DNA of 64,000 bases from JACPFN01 sp964406135 (GTDB taxonomy: Bacteria; Babelota; Babeliae; Babelales; Chromulinivoraceae). Positions 26,424 to 35,578 of the stretch are shown piece after piece (the stretch's first letter is position 1; each line of letters starts with the position of its first letter). Location: the NCBI GenBank assembly GCA_964406135.1, contig CAYOQO010000003.1:30259-94258 (forward strand), written 5' to 3'. A model generated the notes under the pieces. It had not been told where the DNA came from, did not search any database, and saw only the letters and a program-made list of their open reading frames with translations. The position numbers were made by a program, and so were the translations under genes.

Positions 26424-27194
26424 TCAACGCTGTTTTTTATTTTCTAACACTTTTTCATAAGCACGTATCTTAGTGTTAATCTCTTCTATAGCTTCTGCCT
26501 CTTTAAGTTCACAATTTATGTATCTTGGAGACGCATCTGTACCATTGCGTCTGTTTGCCTCAAAATACTTTCGCTGCGATCTTGCATGTTCCTGCTTGAT
26601 TACCGTCAATTCTTCAATTTTACCCATAATTGTAGGCTTTCTCATTTTGGACGCCTTGTTGTATGTTTCACAAAAAGCTCGCATGAGCTTATCGTTCAAC
26701 ACTTTTTCGTTCTTTTTCATATTTAGTTTAGCTATATAAGAAGTTTCAGGCCTTTTTTCATATGCACCCGCAAGCAATACGCTCAAATAATTTGCAATTT
26801 TTACAAATTCAGAATCACATAAGCTGTTTAGATTCTTTGATCGCAATACTAAATCTACCGCTTCTTCAACTTCATCTAATCTCATAAACTCGTTATTTTC
26901 AACTTTATAAGCCGTACAATCTTCCCCCAAATGGGTCATTGCTAATTGTTGTGCCATTGGAAAAGTGCCCATTGATTGTAGAACATAATCTTCAATTCGA
27001 GGCATACAATTAAAACGCTTTGATGGTACATACTTTCTAAAAAGTTCTCTGAATTCAGGACCAACCCTGAAACCTGCTTGTGTAGCAGAAATACTGCCGT
27101 TAGATAATAAACCTTCTGAAGTTTCACCAAAAAAAATATGCGCCTGAAGCAGGCCCACTAAAAAAATTGAATATTTAAATAAGTTTAAACGCAT
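26424..27194 (-). CDS. Exported hypothetical protein, helical
   Basis: A 256-residue protein with a signal peptide (MRLNLFKYSIFLVGLLQAHIFFG). The mature part is charged and mostly helical, with a C-terminal IEEINTKIRAYEKVLENKKQR likely coiled coil. A cluster of cysteines (CMPR, CTAYK, LCDSEF, FCETY) may form disulfides. No family is recognised. AGGGGGCG lies upstream of the ATG. A strong terminator follows, so it is probably a single-gene unit. Confidence 0.55.
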   Translation of the reverse strand: MRLNLFKYSIFLVGLLQAHIFFGETSEGLLSNGSISATQAGFRVGPEFRELFRKYVPSKRFNCMPRIEDYVLQSMGTFPMAQQLAMTHLGEDCTAYKVENNEFMRLDEVEEAVDLVLRSKNLNSLCDSEFVKIANYLSVLLAGAYEKRPETSYIAKLNMKKNEKVLNDKLMRAFCETYNKASKMRKPTIMGKIEELTVIKQEHARSQRKYFEANRRNGTDASPRYINCELKEAEAIEEINTKIRAYEKVLENKKQR

Positions 27195-27428
27195 AGCGCC
27201 CCCTAAATTTTACCCTAAAACAACTTCATTTTCCCTAAAAAAGGATATTAAAAATAATATATCAAAAATCAACCACTATGTAAACAGCACGTTGCCGTAA
27301 AAAAGCCCTATTTCAAGCTTTTTAAGCCACTTTCCCATTGTTAATAATTTCGGTTTTTTGCTCAAAAACAATCTCACCATGCACACTATATTCTAACAAC
27401 TTTTCATGGATTGATTTTGTAAAGTCTA

Positions 27429-27740
27429 CTATGAGTAACAATCATCGGTAGGACTTTGATCAGTCCCTATAACCACTCTATCATCAAAGATTAAATTTTG
27501 TTGCATCTCATGCATAAATCGCCAAACTTTCAATCGATTTTGATCTGTCCAAGTTGTTCTCATGATACGATTGCGATCAACGCGCAATTTTAAGTAATCC
27601 TGCTGCCTGTTTTTTTCAGAAATAGTAAGACTTCGACAATTTCGAGCATCATCAGAGTAACTATCAACATTTGCCCCAAATGTATCTATCCAACATCCCA
27701 AAACTATTATCAAAAACGCTTTTTTAAAATTAAATATCAT
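27429..27740 (-). CDS. Small exported hypothetical protein
   Basis: A 103-residue protein with a leader (MIFNFKKAFLIIVLGCWIDTFG) and a polar mature part containing YLKLRVDRNRIMRTTWTDQ, reminiscent in style of the 19384-19686 protein (Trp in a basic helix) though similarity is weak. It is the last gene of a run of four small exported proteins on this strand. The 234 bp downstream (27195-27428) hold no gene or clear signal that I can support. Confidence 0.5.
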   Translation of the reverse strand: MIFNFKKAFLIIVLGCWIDTFGANVDSYSDDARNCRSLTISEKNRQQDYLKLRVDRNRIMRTTWTDQNRLKVWRFMHEMQQNLIFDDRVVIGTDQSPTDDCYS

Positions 27741-27758
27741 AAAAGACCTAATTTCACG

Positions 27759-28259
27759 TTATTTTGCATCTTCTTCTCTATGTCTTTTTTCTTTTTGAAT
27801 TGCAACAAACATTCTATTTAAATCTGAATTATTTAAATTTTGAACTCGTACAATCAAAGAAACCAAACTCCATGCAACTTGTGCTTCATCAACTCTTTTT
27901 TTAGCAAGCTCTAATTGTAATTTAGCAATAATTTTATCACGTTTTGTTAATTCTTCTTTTTTTTCATCTAATAGCTTTTTCAAAGCTTCTATTTCATTTC
28001 GCCAATTATAATTATTTGCAATAGGCCCATCGTATATCATGATTCTTAAGCGCTTATTCTCTAATTCTAAAGAATCAATATTTGATATCATCTTTTTTAA
28101 ACGATTATTCTCTAATTCTAAAAATTCAAGATCTGATTCTAGAGCTGCGATTCTTGTGTGTAAAGCAACTGGATCAGGATATTGATTCGAAGCTCCAAAG
28201 ACACAAGTCGAGCTCAATACATTCAAAGTAACAATCCATAAAGTAAATTTTATCTGCAT
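27759..28259 (-). CDS. Exported coiled-coil protein, member of a local paralogue set
   Basis: A 166-residue protein. Its leader holds NVLSSTCVFG, almost the same as the next gene upstream. The mature part is a long coiled coil: two repeats of LELENNRLKKMI and LELENKRLRIMI near residues 45-75, then heptads to about 125. No enzymatic motif is seen. AAAGGATTTTG precedes the ATG. It may be a periplasmic or surface rod-like protein; function unknown. Confidence 0.6.
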   Translation of the reverse strand: MQIKFTLWIVTLNVLSSTCVFGASNQYPDPVALHTRIAALESDLEFLELENNRLKKMISNIDSLELENKRLRIMIYDGPIANNYNWRNEIEALKKLLDEKKEELTKRDKIIAKLQLELAKKRVDEAQVAWSLVSLIVRVQNLNNSDLNRMFVAIQKEKRHREEDAK

Positions 28260-28271
28260 ATCAAAATCCTT

Positions 28272-28628
28272 TTAGGTTGTTTTTTCTTTAAAGCTTATTT
28301 TTTCTTCAATGAAAGCAGAAATATTTTTTAAATCCTGATGAGTTAATTTTGGATTTTTCAGATAAAAAGCAATCAATTCACCCGTAGATTGTACGAACTT
28401 CTTTCTTGTTTGATGCAACTCTACTTGTAAATCTATAGCCGCTTCCAGACTTTCCAAAAATTCTTCCTGAGCTTTGGCTAGTTGTGTTTGCAATTTTTTT
28501 CGGAAAACTAACGTCTCACGTAATTTCACATTTGTAGAATTTGAAAAAGACTCACGTTCAGAACCAAAAACACAAATTGAACTCAATACATTAAACGCAA
28601 AAATCCAAAGCCTCATATTTTTTTTCAT
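28272..28628 (-). CDS. Exported coiled-coil protein, member of a local paralogue set
   Basis: A 118-residue protein with the leader MKKNMRLWIFAFNVLSSICV and FGSE after it. The mature part is a helical, glutamate/glutamine-rich segment (residues about 30-85), then ELIAFYLKNPKLTHQDLKNISAF, which resembles the C-terminal LVSLIVRVQNLNNSDLNRMFVAI of the following gene. The two are likely paralogues. It is spaced 12 bp from both neighbours. Confidence 0.55.
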   Translation of the reverse strand: MKKNMRLWIFAFNVLSSICVFGSERESFSNSTNVKLRETLVFRKKLQTQLAKAQEEFLESLEAAIDLQVELHQTRKKFVQSTGELIAFYLKNPKLTHQDLKNISAFIEEKISFKEKTT

Positions 28629-28640
28629 ATTAAAATTCTT

Positions 28641-28976
28641 TTATTTTGCATTTTGAATGTTAGCAAGAATAGGATCTAATTCTGCAATTTTCAAAGAACC
28701 AGCTCTCTGAATCAAAGCATTAAATTCTTGCTTACATCTGTCGATACTCATAGATTCTTGTCGAATCTGCAAACAAGTCGTATCAAAAGTTTCACGAAGT
28801 ATTTTTAGCTTTTCTTCGTGATCTTTTATTTCAGCAGAGATAGCACGTACATCAGCTTGAAACTTAACAAAATCCTGAGCTTTACCACTTACCGAAGATT
28901 CATCTTGAGAAGCACAAAGATAAACTGAACCCAATACATTCAACACAAAAAGTAATCGTTTAAAATTTTTTGTCAT
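28641..28976 (-). CDS. Exported coiled-coil protein, member of a local paralogue set
   Basis: A 111-residue protein with leader MTKNFKRLLFVLNVLGSVYL, again carrying the NVLxS element of its neighbours. The mature part is helical with heptads at about residues 35-80, ending with SLKIAELDPILANIQ. I chose the ATG at 28976 since AAGGG lies eight bases upstream; GTG 28985 and ATG 28982 are alternatives. It is the first of the small-protein run. Confidence 0.55.
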   Translation of the reverse strand: MTKNFKRLLFVLNVLGSVYLCASQDESSVSGKAQDFVKFQADVRAISAEIKDHEEKLKILRETFDTTCLQIRQESMSIDRCKQEFNALIQRAGSLKIAELDPILANIQNAK

Positions 28977-29056
28977 GAACATCACCCTTAAACATTAATA
29001 AAAAACATTGATTAAAAATGATAAAACAATATCACAAACATGAACACAAGTACAGA

Positions 29057-30328
29057 TCACAACAATGTTCTTCTGTTTCGGTGATATGATATTGCAAATT
29101 GATGAGTTTTATCCCGAATTCGTAAAATTAAAGCATCTTCTGGCCGTACATGATCAAGTTTGATGAATTTAGAAAAATTTGCAGAAATTATGGTTTCTTC
29201 TTTTTTTGCCAAACCCACCAGTTCTGCAGTGCCAACTAACTTACGAATTGCACTGATCTGACCCTTACCACCATCCACAATGATTAAATTGGGATAACTA
29301 TTTTGACTTTTGTAACGACGTTTCACAATTTCGGCAAGTGCTGCATAGTCATTTTGATCAACCAAGCTTTTAATTTTAAATTTTCTGAATGATTTTGGTT
29401 CAGGTTGTCCATTCACGTATCGAATACAACTACCCACAATGGCATGACCTTGCATGTGCGAAATATCAAAACAATCAATCACATACGGCACATGGTTTAA
29501 ATACAAACGCTTTTGCATAGCAAGCAGAATTGATAAATTTTTTGCCTCATCAGGCTTTTGTTGCTTACTCGGCATCTCTGACAACTTTGCGATTGTTGCT
29601 GCAAATTGCTCAAAGTTTTTTTTGTACTCAAGCAGATTACGAGCTTTTTCAAATTGCAATTTTTTAGAAGCTTCTTTAATTTCTTGGTCAATATTTTTAA
29701 GTGCAGATTTTGGGTCTTTGATCAACAAATGTTTGGCAAAATTAAAACGGAATTTATAAAATTCAAGATCAAAATTTGGTGAACAAAAACCAGCACACAC
29801 GCCAATGTGAAACTGCAAACAACCATGTTCTATCTTTTTTTTACACAACTTAAGTTGAAACGTACTCATCAGATAATCAAATACTTTTCGTGCTGCTTTT
29901 TTGGTTAAAAATGGACCAACATAAATTCCTTTTTTCTTTTTTGTTTTCGTACGCACAATGGATAGGATAGGAAGTGAAGAATTTAATGAAGACATGGATC
30001 CCTGCCTGCGCGGGGATGAGGGAGTGGCAAAATACAAATAAATAAATGGATTACCGTCCTTTAGAAGCTGATTAAATTTTGGTTGATATTTCTTGATCAA
30101 ATCAACTTCAAGATACAATGCTTCTTCTTCAGAACTAGTTGGAATAGTTTCAAGCGCTATTGCTTCAGACAAAATCAGTTCATGTTTAAATTCATACGGA
30201 TTTGCAAAATATGATGCAATTCGATCTGCAATATTTTTTGCTTTTCCGATGTAAATAATTTGTTCATCTTTATTTTTAAAAAGATAAACTCCTGATCGTT
30301 TGGTGAGTTTTTTAGGTTTGATTAACAT
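29057..30328 (-). CDS. uvrC: Excinuclease ABC subunit C (UvrC), shortened
   Basis: A 423-residue nucleotide-excision repair nuclease. The N-terminal GIY-YIG domain (GVYLFKNKDEQIIYIGKAKN) makes the 3' cut; a UVR-type helix lies near residues 205-240 (EASKKLQFEKARNLLEYK); the RNase H-like 5' nuclease has CFDISHMQGH and IIVDGGKGQ, with the catalytic aspartates and the THQFAISYHR histidine kept. The protein ends right there: the tandem helix-hairpin-helix DNA-binding domain of usual 600-residue UvrC is absent and not found downstream. Residues about 102-111 (SPRRQGSMSS) come from a palindromic repeat. ATG 30328 and GTG 30349 are both possible starts. Confidence 0.9.
   Translation of the reverse strand: MLIKPKKLTKRSGVYLFKNKDEQIIYIGKAKNIADRIASYFANPYEFKHELILSEAIALETIPTSSEEEALYLEVDLIKKYQPKFNQLLKDGNPFIYLYFATPSSPRRQGSMSSLNSSLPILSIVRTKTKKKKGIYVGPFLTKKAARKVFDYLMSTFQLKLCKKKIEHGCLQFHIGVCAGFCSPNFDLEFYKFRFNFAKHLLIKDPKSALKNIDQEIKEASKKLQFEKARNLLEYKKNFEQFAATIAKLSEMPSKQQKPDEAKNLSILLAMQKRLYLNHVPYVIDCFDISHMQGHAIVGSCIRYVNGQPEPKSFRKFKIKSLVDQNDYAALAEIVKRRYKSQNSYPNLIIVDGGKGQISAIRKLVGTAELVGLAKKEETIISANFSKFIKLDHVRPEDALILRIRDKTHQFAISYHRNRRTLL
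29995..30020. repeat. Short palindromic repeat, copy 4 (inside uvrC)
   Basis: TGGATCCCTGCCTGCGCGGG with the following GATGAG, an imperfect palindrome of the same family, in frame within uvrC in the loop after the GIY-YIG domain. Confidence 0.75.
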
Positions 30329-30364
30329 ATAATCCAATCTTGCAAACACACATTTACGGATTTT

Positions 30365-30390
30365 GATTCCCGTTCAAAGTCGGGAATGAC
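30365..30390. repeat. Short palindromic repeat, copy 5 (intergenic)
   Basis: GATTCCCGTTCAAAGTCGGGAATGAC has an ATTCCCG/CGGGAAT stem around a TTCAAAGT loop. It lies between uvrC and the giant gene. Confidence 0.75.
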
Positions 30391-30414
30391 AATTGAAGAT
30401 AAAAAAACTAAACC

Positions 30415-30474
30415 AGTCATCCCGGCCGCGCGAAGTCCGTCGAAGCCTTGGCGAAGTCGGAAGCCGGGATCCAG
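30415..30474. repeat. Long palindromic repeat, copy 6 (intergenic)
   Basis: Sixty bases bounded by GTCATCCCGGC and GCCGGGATCCAG arms, with an inner GCGAAGTCCGTCGAAG/GGCGAAGTCGG part. It looks like a compound or full-length form of the repeat. It lies 20 bp past the giant gene stop and could also end its transcript. Confidence 0.75.
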
Positions 30475-30493
30475 ATATTAAATTTTTTTATCA

Positions 30494-33400
30494 TTATTTT
30501 TTACCAAATGACAACTTTATTTCTTTTTTTTGACCATACTGATACCCAGCTTTTCCTGCAGCTGCCTGTTGTCGTTGATCAAAATCATGCTTACCAAATG
30601 AAAGTTTTATTCCTGGTGCATGAACTGCATATCCATCCTGAGATCCAACAAATGCAAGTTGCGCGTTTTTTGAAAAATGATCAATCTGTGCAGACGTGTT
30701 TGAACTTATTTGAACTGCTGCAGCTTGCACGGCTGCTGCTTGCGCAGCATTATACACCGTTTGTGCTGCAATAATTGTTTGAAAAATCGAATCTTTTATT
30801 AAATTATTTTTATTGGCATAATTTCCAAATTGAATATCCAAGCCTGAACCTTGATATGCAGTGCTTACAGGAGTTAAAATTGAATCTTTACCAACACCAA
30901 TATTTTTTGCATACACATTACCACTCACAAAACTAAACAACGCATTTGCATTGCTTGCAGATGGTGACATCCCAATAGTCAATCCTGTTGTTGTATAATT
31001 TGCACAAACTAAATAATCAAGCATCGGTTTTCCTACTGCATCTTTGAGCGTTTGAAGTGATGTATAAAGATATTGACCATTAGCTAACGCTTGCGGATTG
31101 ATAATATCCAACTTCCAAAAATCACCAAATTTTACATGCGCAAGTGCTGTAACAATTTCAGATTGTTGCTGCTTAATAAACGTATCAAGCTTATCTGAAA
31201 ATGGTCCTGCGCTTGATTTTTGATACTGTGTCCAAGCATTGCTAACAGTACCAACTGTTTTTCCTGAAACATCATACATTGCGCCATTGATAACACTGAC
31301 AAGTCGCGCTTGGGCTCCTGCTGCAATCGCAGTTTTTGGATCAATTCCAAGTTGCAACTGCCCAGGTTTATCAATTGCAAACATCACAAAATCAATTGGA
31401 CTACTTGGCAAAATCTTTTTTAAATCAGTATCTGATGTTGCGTACAAATATTGACCCAGCAAAATTGCTTGTTTTGAAAGTGGAGTTAATGTAAATACGC
31501 CAAATTTTGGATTACTCAATTCTGCAAGCAATACTTTATTTGCTTGCTCCCGTTCAATTTCTGTTATTTTTGTTGGCATTTTTGATCGAACTTGAGTCTT
31601 GATCATTGATTTTGGTGTAATTTGATTCCATTCAATTGCAGCACCTGAACAAATCATACCATAGGTTCGTTGATTTTGCAGTGCTGTTACTTGCAACATT
31701 TCATGCATCACTGGATTTGTTTGACCATCCACAAACAACTTTACGACCAATTCTGTTGTGTTCAAAGTTGCTTGCAATCTGTACACATGTGGTTTATCAA
31801 GCTGAGCATCCACATCAAGCTGTTTTTGCAACAACCAGCCAAATCCTTCATGCTCATACACACCAAGCATCAATGGTGATGTCGCACCATCTCGATACAA
31901 TACCACCATTTTTGCAAAATGAGCTTCATCAAAATCAACAATGCTGGTATCAATGTTGCTTGCCTGGATACTGTTTCCTTGTCCAAGCAATGTCTGCACT
32001 TGAGCAACAGTCGTGTTGACCAAATATTTTGAAAGATAATTTTGTGCAGTGTAATCATGATAATTTCCACCAAGGTATAATCCTGCATGAAATGCAGAAT
32101 TCAGCGTGTACAACATTTGCATATCAACTTGCACAAGTAATGGATCTTTTGGTTTTTTTACAGCTCCAGTTTCTGTTATCAAATCTCGCGCACTGCATCG
32201 CTGATTAAACCAAAGTTTTGATTGTCCTTTTGAATCTGTAAGTAATAAATTAGTCACTTCTGGATCTTGTGCAATTTCTTGCGCAAATGGAAAATCAGCG
32301 CGACCTGTTGTTGTGGTGAAAAATCCTTGTGACGGATACAAATCAACATAATCAGTTTGCAATTTCCACGAAGTTCCAATATTTGCCATCAACAATCCTG
32401 TCTGCGCATCTGGTATTAAAAGCTGTACATACAATGGTGCAAAAAGTGCTGCCATCTGTGATCGTAAATTTAAAATATTTGCATTGATGGTATTTGATCC
32501 TAAGGCTAATGATAATGCTTGATTGCCAACTTCAGCTTTTGATTTTTGCTCCATTTCTTCAAGGTATGATAATTGCTGCTGCGCTATCGCAATCTTGTTG
32601 GCATTATGAAATGCCCACAAATTTTGTAATATTTTTGATTGGGTTTCAAGGTTTAATTCATTTTGCGCATCTTGATTTGCACCACCAATAATCATCCCCA
32701 TATTAAAAGTTACATTCATGATCATACCAACCGGAGACATTGCTTTGCCCAAAGTTTTTAAAACATTCATGCCATATCGTTTTGCTGTTTGCGTTTTAGT
32801 TTCATCAACAATTTTTTGTGCATCATTGACTGCTTTTTCTGCAGCTTCGCGCTCTTCAGGCGTTGCATCTTCAGGCAAACTATCAAACACTTCTTGTGCC
32901 GCTTTCAAAACTGCCTTATCAGATTTAAAAAGATTTGCTGTAGTTTTTGGAATATCTGCAACTAACGATTTTAAAGCTGCTGCTTTTTCTGATGCAACTT
33001 GAGAAACTTTTTCAGATAATTTTTCTGCAAAACTTTTTTGATCTTCAAGTGCTTGCTTGACACCATCAACCACCCCTTGTTTCATTTTTGCAGTAGTTTT
33101 TGCTAAATCTGCAAGTTTTTCAAGCTTACTTGCTTTAGTTGCTGCTTGCTGTGCTGCTGCATCAGCTTGTTCAGATTTTGCCAAAGCATCGTCTAATACT
33201 TGCTGCGCTTGAACAATTTCATCTTGCGTTGCTTCACTTGATGCTTTCAAAAGATTTAATGCATTTTTTGCAGACTCAACTGCCACACTTGCTTGATCAG
33301 ATTCTGCCGCAAGCGATGCAGCCTCTTCTGATGCTGATGCTGCTTCTTCTGATGCACTTTCTGCGGCACCCATAATTGAAGCATCAATTTCTGCGTCTGC

Positions 33401-35578
33401 TGCAGTACCGGCACCACCAGTTCCAACAGTAACTACAGCATCTGCTGCAATACATGCAACCACACCCATCACATCATTAATTGTTGATCGATGTGCTTCA
33501 AGCACTGACGTTACATGATCTCGAGTTTGCTGTGCATATGCTGCCGCTTGTTTGAATCCTGGAATTGAACCAAGCCCAAGCATTTTAAAAATTCCACCAG
33601 TAAATAAATAAGTAATCTCTCGCGAAAGATCAATAAACAATGTCGTAATGGCATTCACAATCGTGCCAAGTCCAGTCAAAATTGTTTTCATGACTGCAGT
33701 ACCAATACCCTTAAAGGTTGAATACACTTCAGTGATTGCGCGAAGACATTCTTTTCCTAACTGCTCACCTTGCTTGAGTAATTCTTGGCGACCATGAGAT
33801 GTCCAAATTTCCCATGCTGAATCAGCAATCGTAATTGCCATCTGTTCACCAATTTGCACCGATTGAAATGCACTTTGAACCCCATTGATTGCAACATTAT
33901 CCATCACATTTAACGATGTTGTTGCAGCATCAACTAAAGTATCTGCAACTTGATCAATCGTTTTTGAAATATCTTGACCAATTTTTGAATCATCTAAAAT
34001 AAATCCAACTAAATCTCCTTGAAGCTCTGCATAAGGTGCAACAAATCCATCTTTAAGTGCACTTCCAAAATCATTCACACAATTGGTCAAATCTGTTGTT
34101 GCAGTTTTTAAATTTTGTTCTTCTTTTTTCATTTCTGCATTTGCCCAATCAGTAATTTTGTCATCACCACCAATTTCTGCTAACGCACCGACAAGCTCTG
34201 CTCCAATACCTGCAATTCCTTGTCCTGCAGCAACTGCAAAATTTTTGACAGCATCAACTCCTGCTTCAACAGCACTTTTTACATCATCAAATGCTTTTGA
34301 AAAATCATGACCAAGATCTTTAAAAAATGACCACATCTGAGCTTGCACCGCAGATTCATTTATTTTTTTTAAATGAGCGCTCACTTCACGCTGATAATTT
34401 CGATAGGTTTGCTGCAAATGTTGCGGTTTTCGAATTTCATCAATTTTATAATTTTGTGGTGACGGATGCACAGAAGTTACATGAGTTCCTTCAGCTTTAC
34501 TTTTGACTGCAAGCAGCTCATCCAACAACACATAATCTTGCAGCTTGTACGGAAAAATATTTGGTTGTAAATTTCCTGTCATTCCCAGCTTTGAACGGGA
34601 ATCTAAGTCCTTTGGAGAACAAATATCTAAAACTTTTGCTAAATTTTGCTGTGTTAAAAAACTGGTCAATTGCCCTGATGCTTCATAAATCATGTAATAA
34701 CACCACACCTGCTCTTTTAAAGGACTGACCAATTGCTGTCCTTTTAAAAAATCCACATCTGAAATCTGCTGATTTGAATCAACACCAAGTGCAAAATTTT
34801 TATCATGCGTAATTTTGTAAAATTGTGTTGCTCGAAACGCAATAACTTCAGATTCAAGCGTTACTATATTTTTGGTTATTGGTTTTTTTATCGCCTCATC
34901 AACTGTTGTAAGTTTTGACCATGCCAAACATTGTGCTACCCAACGTTTTTTTAACGACTCTTCAATCACTAATCGTGTCCGCGCCATTTCGTTCAGCGTT
35001 CGCAAATTGGTATAATCCTGATTATAAAATGATGTTTCAAAGTGCGGAATATAATTAAATGTTTGTTTTTCAACATTATGAACCACTTGAAGCACGGTAG
35101 AAAAATAAACATAAATATCTGCAATCATCGATTTACAATACAATTGCCAAGCAACAGAATTTTGCAAATCTTGTTCTGTCACGATCACAGATCTCCATGC
35201 TTGCGATGCTAAAAGTGTTTGAGTTGGAAAATGTGGCAACGATGTTTGATTATCTTTTAAAAAATCTGAAAAATCTTTTTTGTACGGTTGATACGTTGGA
35301 TTTTGTTGTACTTTTGCCATCTTGGTAAGAAAAATGAGATACAAGTATGTTTTTTTCAAATGTTGAATTTGATAAGAATCTAAACCAATTCCTTTGACTC
35401 CATAAATTGCATCAATTTTTGCAAAAATATTTTTAGTAAATGCATCAGTTACTGCATCAATAGGAATATTGACAACTGACAAAGCACCAATCGATTCATG
35501 ATTGTTGAGTGTGGTTACTGCATAAAATTTTGAGCACAACAAGAAAATTATCAGCAAACACTTTAATATTTTCATCAT
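30494..35578 (-). CDS. Giant secreted protein (1694 aa), multi-domain, unknown function
   Basis: A signal peptide (MMKILKCLLIIFLLCSKFYA) is followed by: residues about 25-400, a helical domain rich in aromatic residues; about 440-720, alanine/glycine-rich amphipathic helices (GIGAELVGALAEIGG-like) that could insert in membranes; about 720-960, an alanine/glutamate/lysine coiled coil (AESASEEAASASEEAASLAA); about 1205-1310, a beta-rich segment (HVYRLQATLNTTELVVKLFV) like concanavalin-type or LamG folds; about 1354-1603, two tandem beta-rich repeats each opening KFGxF and GQYLY; and a tail in which IKLSFGK occurs twice. A palindromic repeat is in frame near residues 325-334. It overlaps the preceding gene (ATGA). 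I know no named family; a surface-exposed or secreted adhesin or toxin-like role is inference. Confidence 0.7.
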   Translation of the reverse strand: MMKILKCLLIIFLLCSKFYAVTTLNNHESIGALSVVNIPIDAVTDAFTKNIFAKIDAIYGVKGIGLDSYQIQHLKKTYLYLIFLTKMAKVQQNPTYQPYKKDFSDFLKDNQTSLPHFPTQTLLASQAWRSVIVTEQDLQNSVAWQLYCKSMIADIYVYFSTVLQVVHNVEKQTFNYIPHFETSFYNQDYTNLRTLNEMARTRLVIEESLKKRWVAQCLAWSKLTTVDEAIKKPITKNIVTLESEVIAFRATQFYKITHDKNFALGVDSNQQISDVDFLKGQQLVSPLKEQVWCYYMIYEASGQLTSFLTQQNLAKVLDICSPKDLDSRSKLGMTGNLQPNIFPYKLQDYVLLDELLAVKSKAEGTHVTSVHPSPQNYKIDEIRKPQHLQQTYRNYQREVSAHLKKINESAVQAQMWSFFKDLGHDFSKAFDDVKSAVEAGVDAVKNFAVAAGQGIAGIGAELVGALAEIGGDDKITDWANAEMKKEEQNLKTATTDLTNCVNDFGSALKDGFVAPYAELQGDLVGFILDDSKIGQDISKTIDQVADTLVDAATTSLNVMDNVAINGVQSAFQSVQIGEQMAITIADSAWEIWTSHGRQELLKQGEQLGKECLRAITEVYSTFKGIGTAVMKTILTGLGTIVNAITTLFIDLSREITYLFTGGIFKMLGLGSIPGFKQAAAYAQQTRDHVTSVLEAHRSTINDVMGVVACIAADAVVTVGTGGAGTAADAEIDASIMGAAESASEEAASASEEAASLAAESDQASVAVESAKNALNLLKASSEATQDEIVQAQQVLDDALAKSEQADAAAQQAATKASKLEKLADLAKTTAKMKQGVVDGVKQALEDQKSFAEKLSEKVSQVASEKAAALKSLVADIPKTTANLFKSDKAVLKAAQEVFDSLPEDATPEEREAAEKAVNDAQKIVDETKTQTAKRYGMNVLKTLGKAMSPVGMIMNVTFNMGMIIGGANQDAQNELNLETQSKILQNLWAFHNANKIAIAQQQLSYLEEMEQKSKAEVGNQALSLALGSNTINANILNLRSQMAALFAPLYVQLLIPDAQTGLLMANIGTSWKLQTDYVDLYPSQGFFTTTTGRADFPFAQEIAQDPEVTNLLLTDSKGQSKLWFNQRCSARDLITETGAVKKPKDPLLVQVDMQMLYTLNSAFHAGLYLGGNYHDYTAQNYLSKYLVNTTVAQVQTLLGQGNSIQASNIDTSIVDFDEAHFAKMVVLYRDGATSPLMLGVYEHEGFGWLLQKQLDVDAQLDKPHVYRLQATLNTTELVVKLFVDGQTNPVMHEMLQVTALQNQRTYGMICSGAAIEWNQITPKSMIKTQVRSKMPTKITEIEREQANKVLLAELSNPKFGVFTLTPLSKQAILLGQYLYATSDTDLKKILPSSPIDFVMFAIDKPGQLQLGIDPKTAIAAGAQARLVSVINGAMYDVSGKTVGTVSNAWTQYQKSSAGPFSDKLDTFIKQQQSEIVTALAHVKFGDFWKLDIINPQALANGQYLYTSLQTLKDAVGKPMLDYLVCANYTTTGLTIGMSPSASNANALFSFVSGNVYAKNIGVGKDSILTPVSTAYQGSGLDIQFGNYANKNNLIKDSIFQTIIAAQTVYNAAQAAAVQAAAVQISSNTSAQIDHFSKNAQLAFVGSQDGYAVHAPGIKLSFGKHDFDQRQQAAAGKAGYQYGQKKEIKLSFGKK
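34578..34603. repeat. Short palindromic repeat, copy 7 (inside the giant gene)
   Basis: GTCATTCCCAGCTTTGAACG and the following GGAATC: ATTCCC/GGGAAT arms. It is in frame and encodes the DSRSKLGMTG stretch. Confidence 0.75.

Noticed and set aside
33139..33375. A Leu/Met-rich plus-strand frame inside the giant gene
   Set aside because: It is the opposite-strand reading of the Ala/Glu/Lys coiled-coil codons, with no ribosome site.
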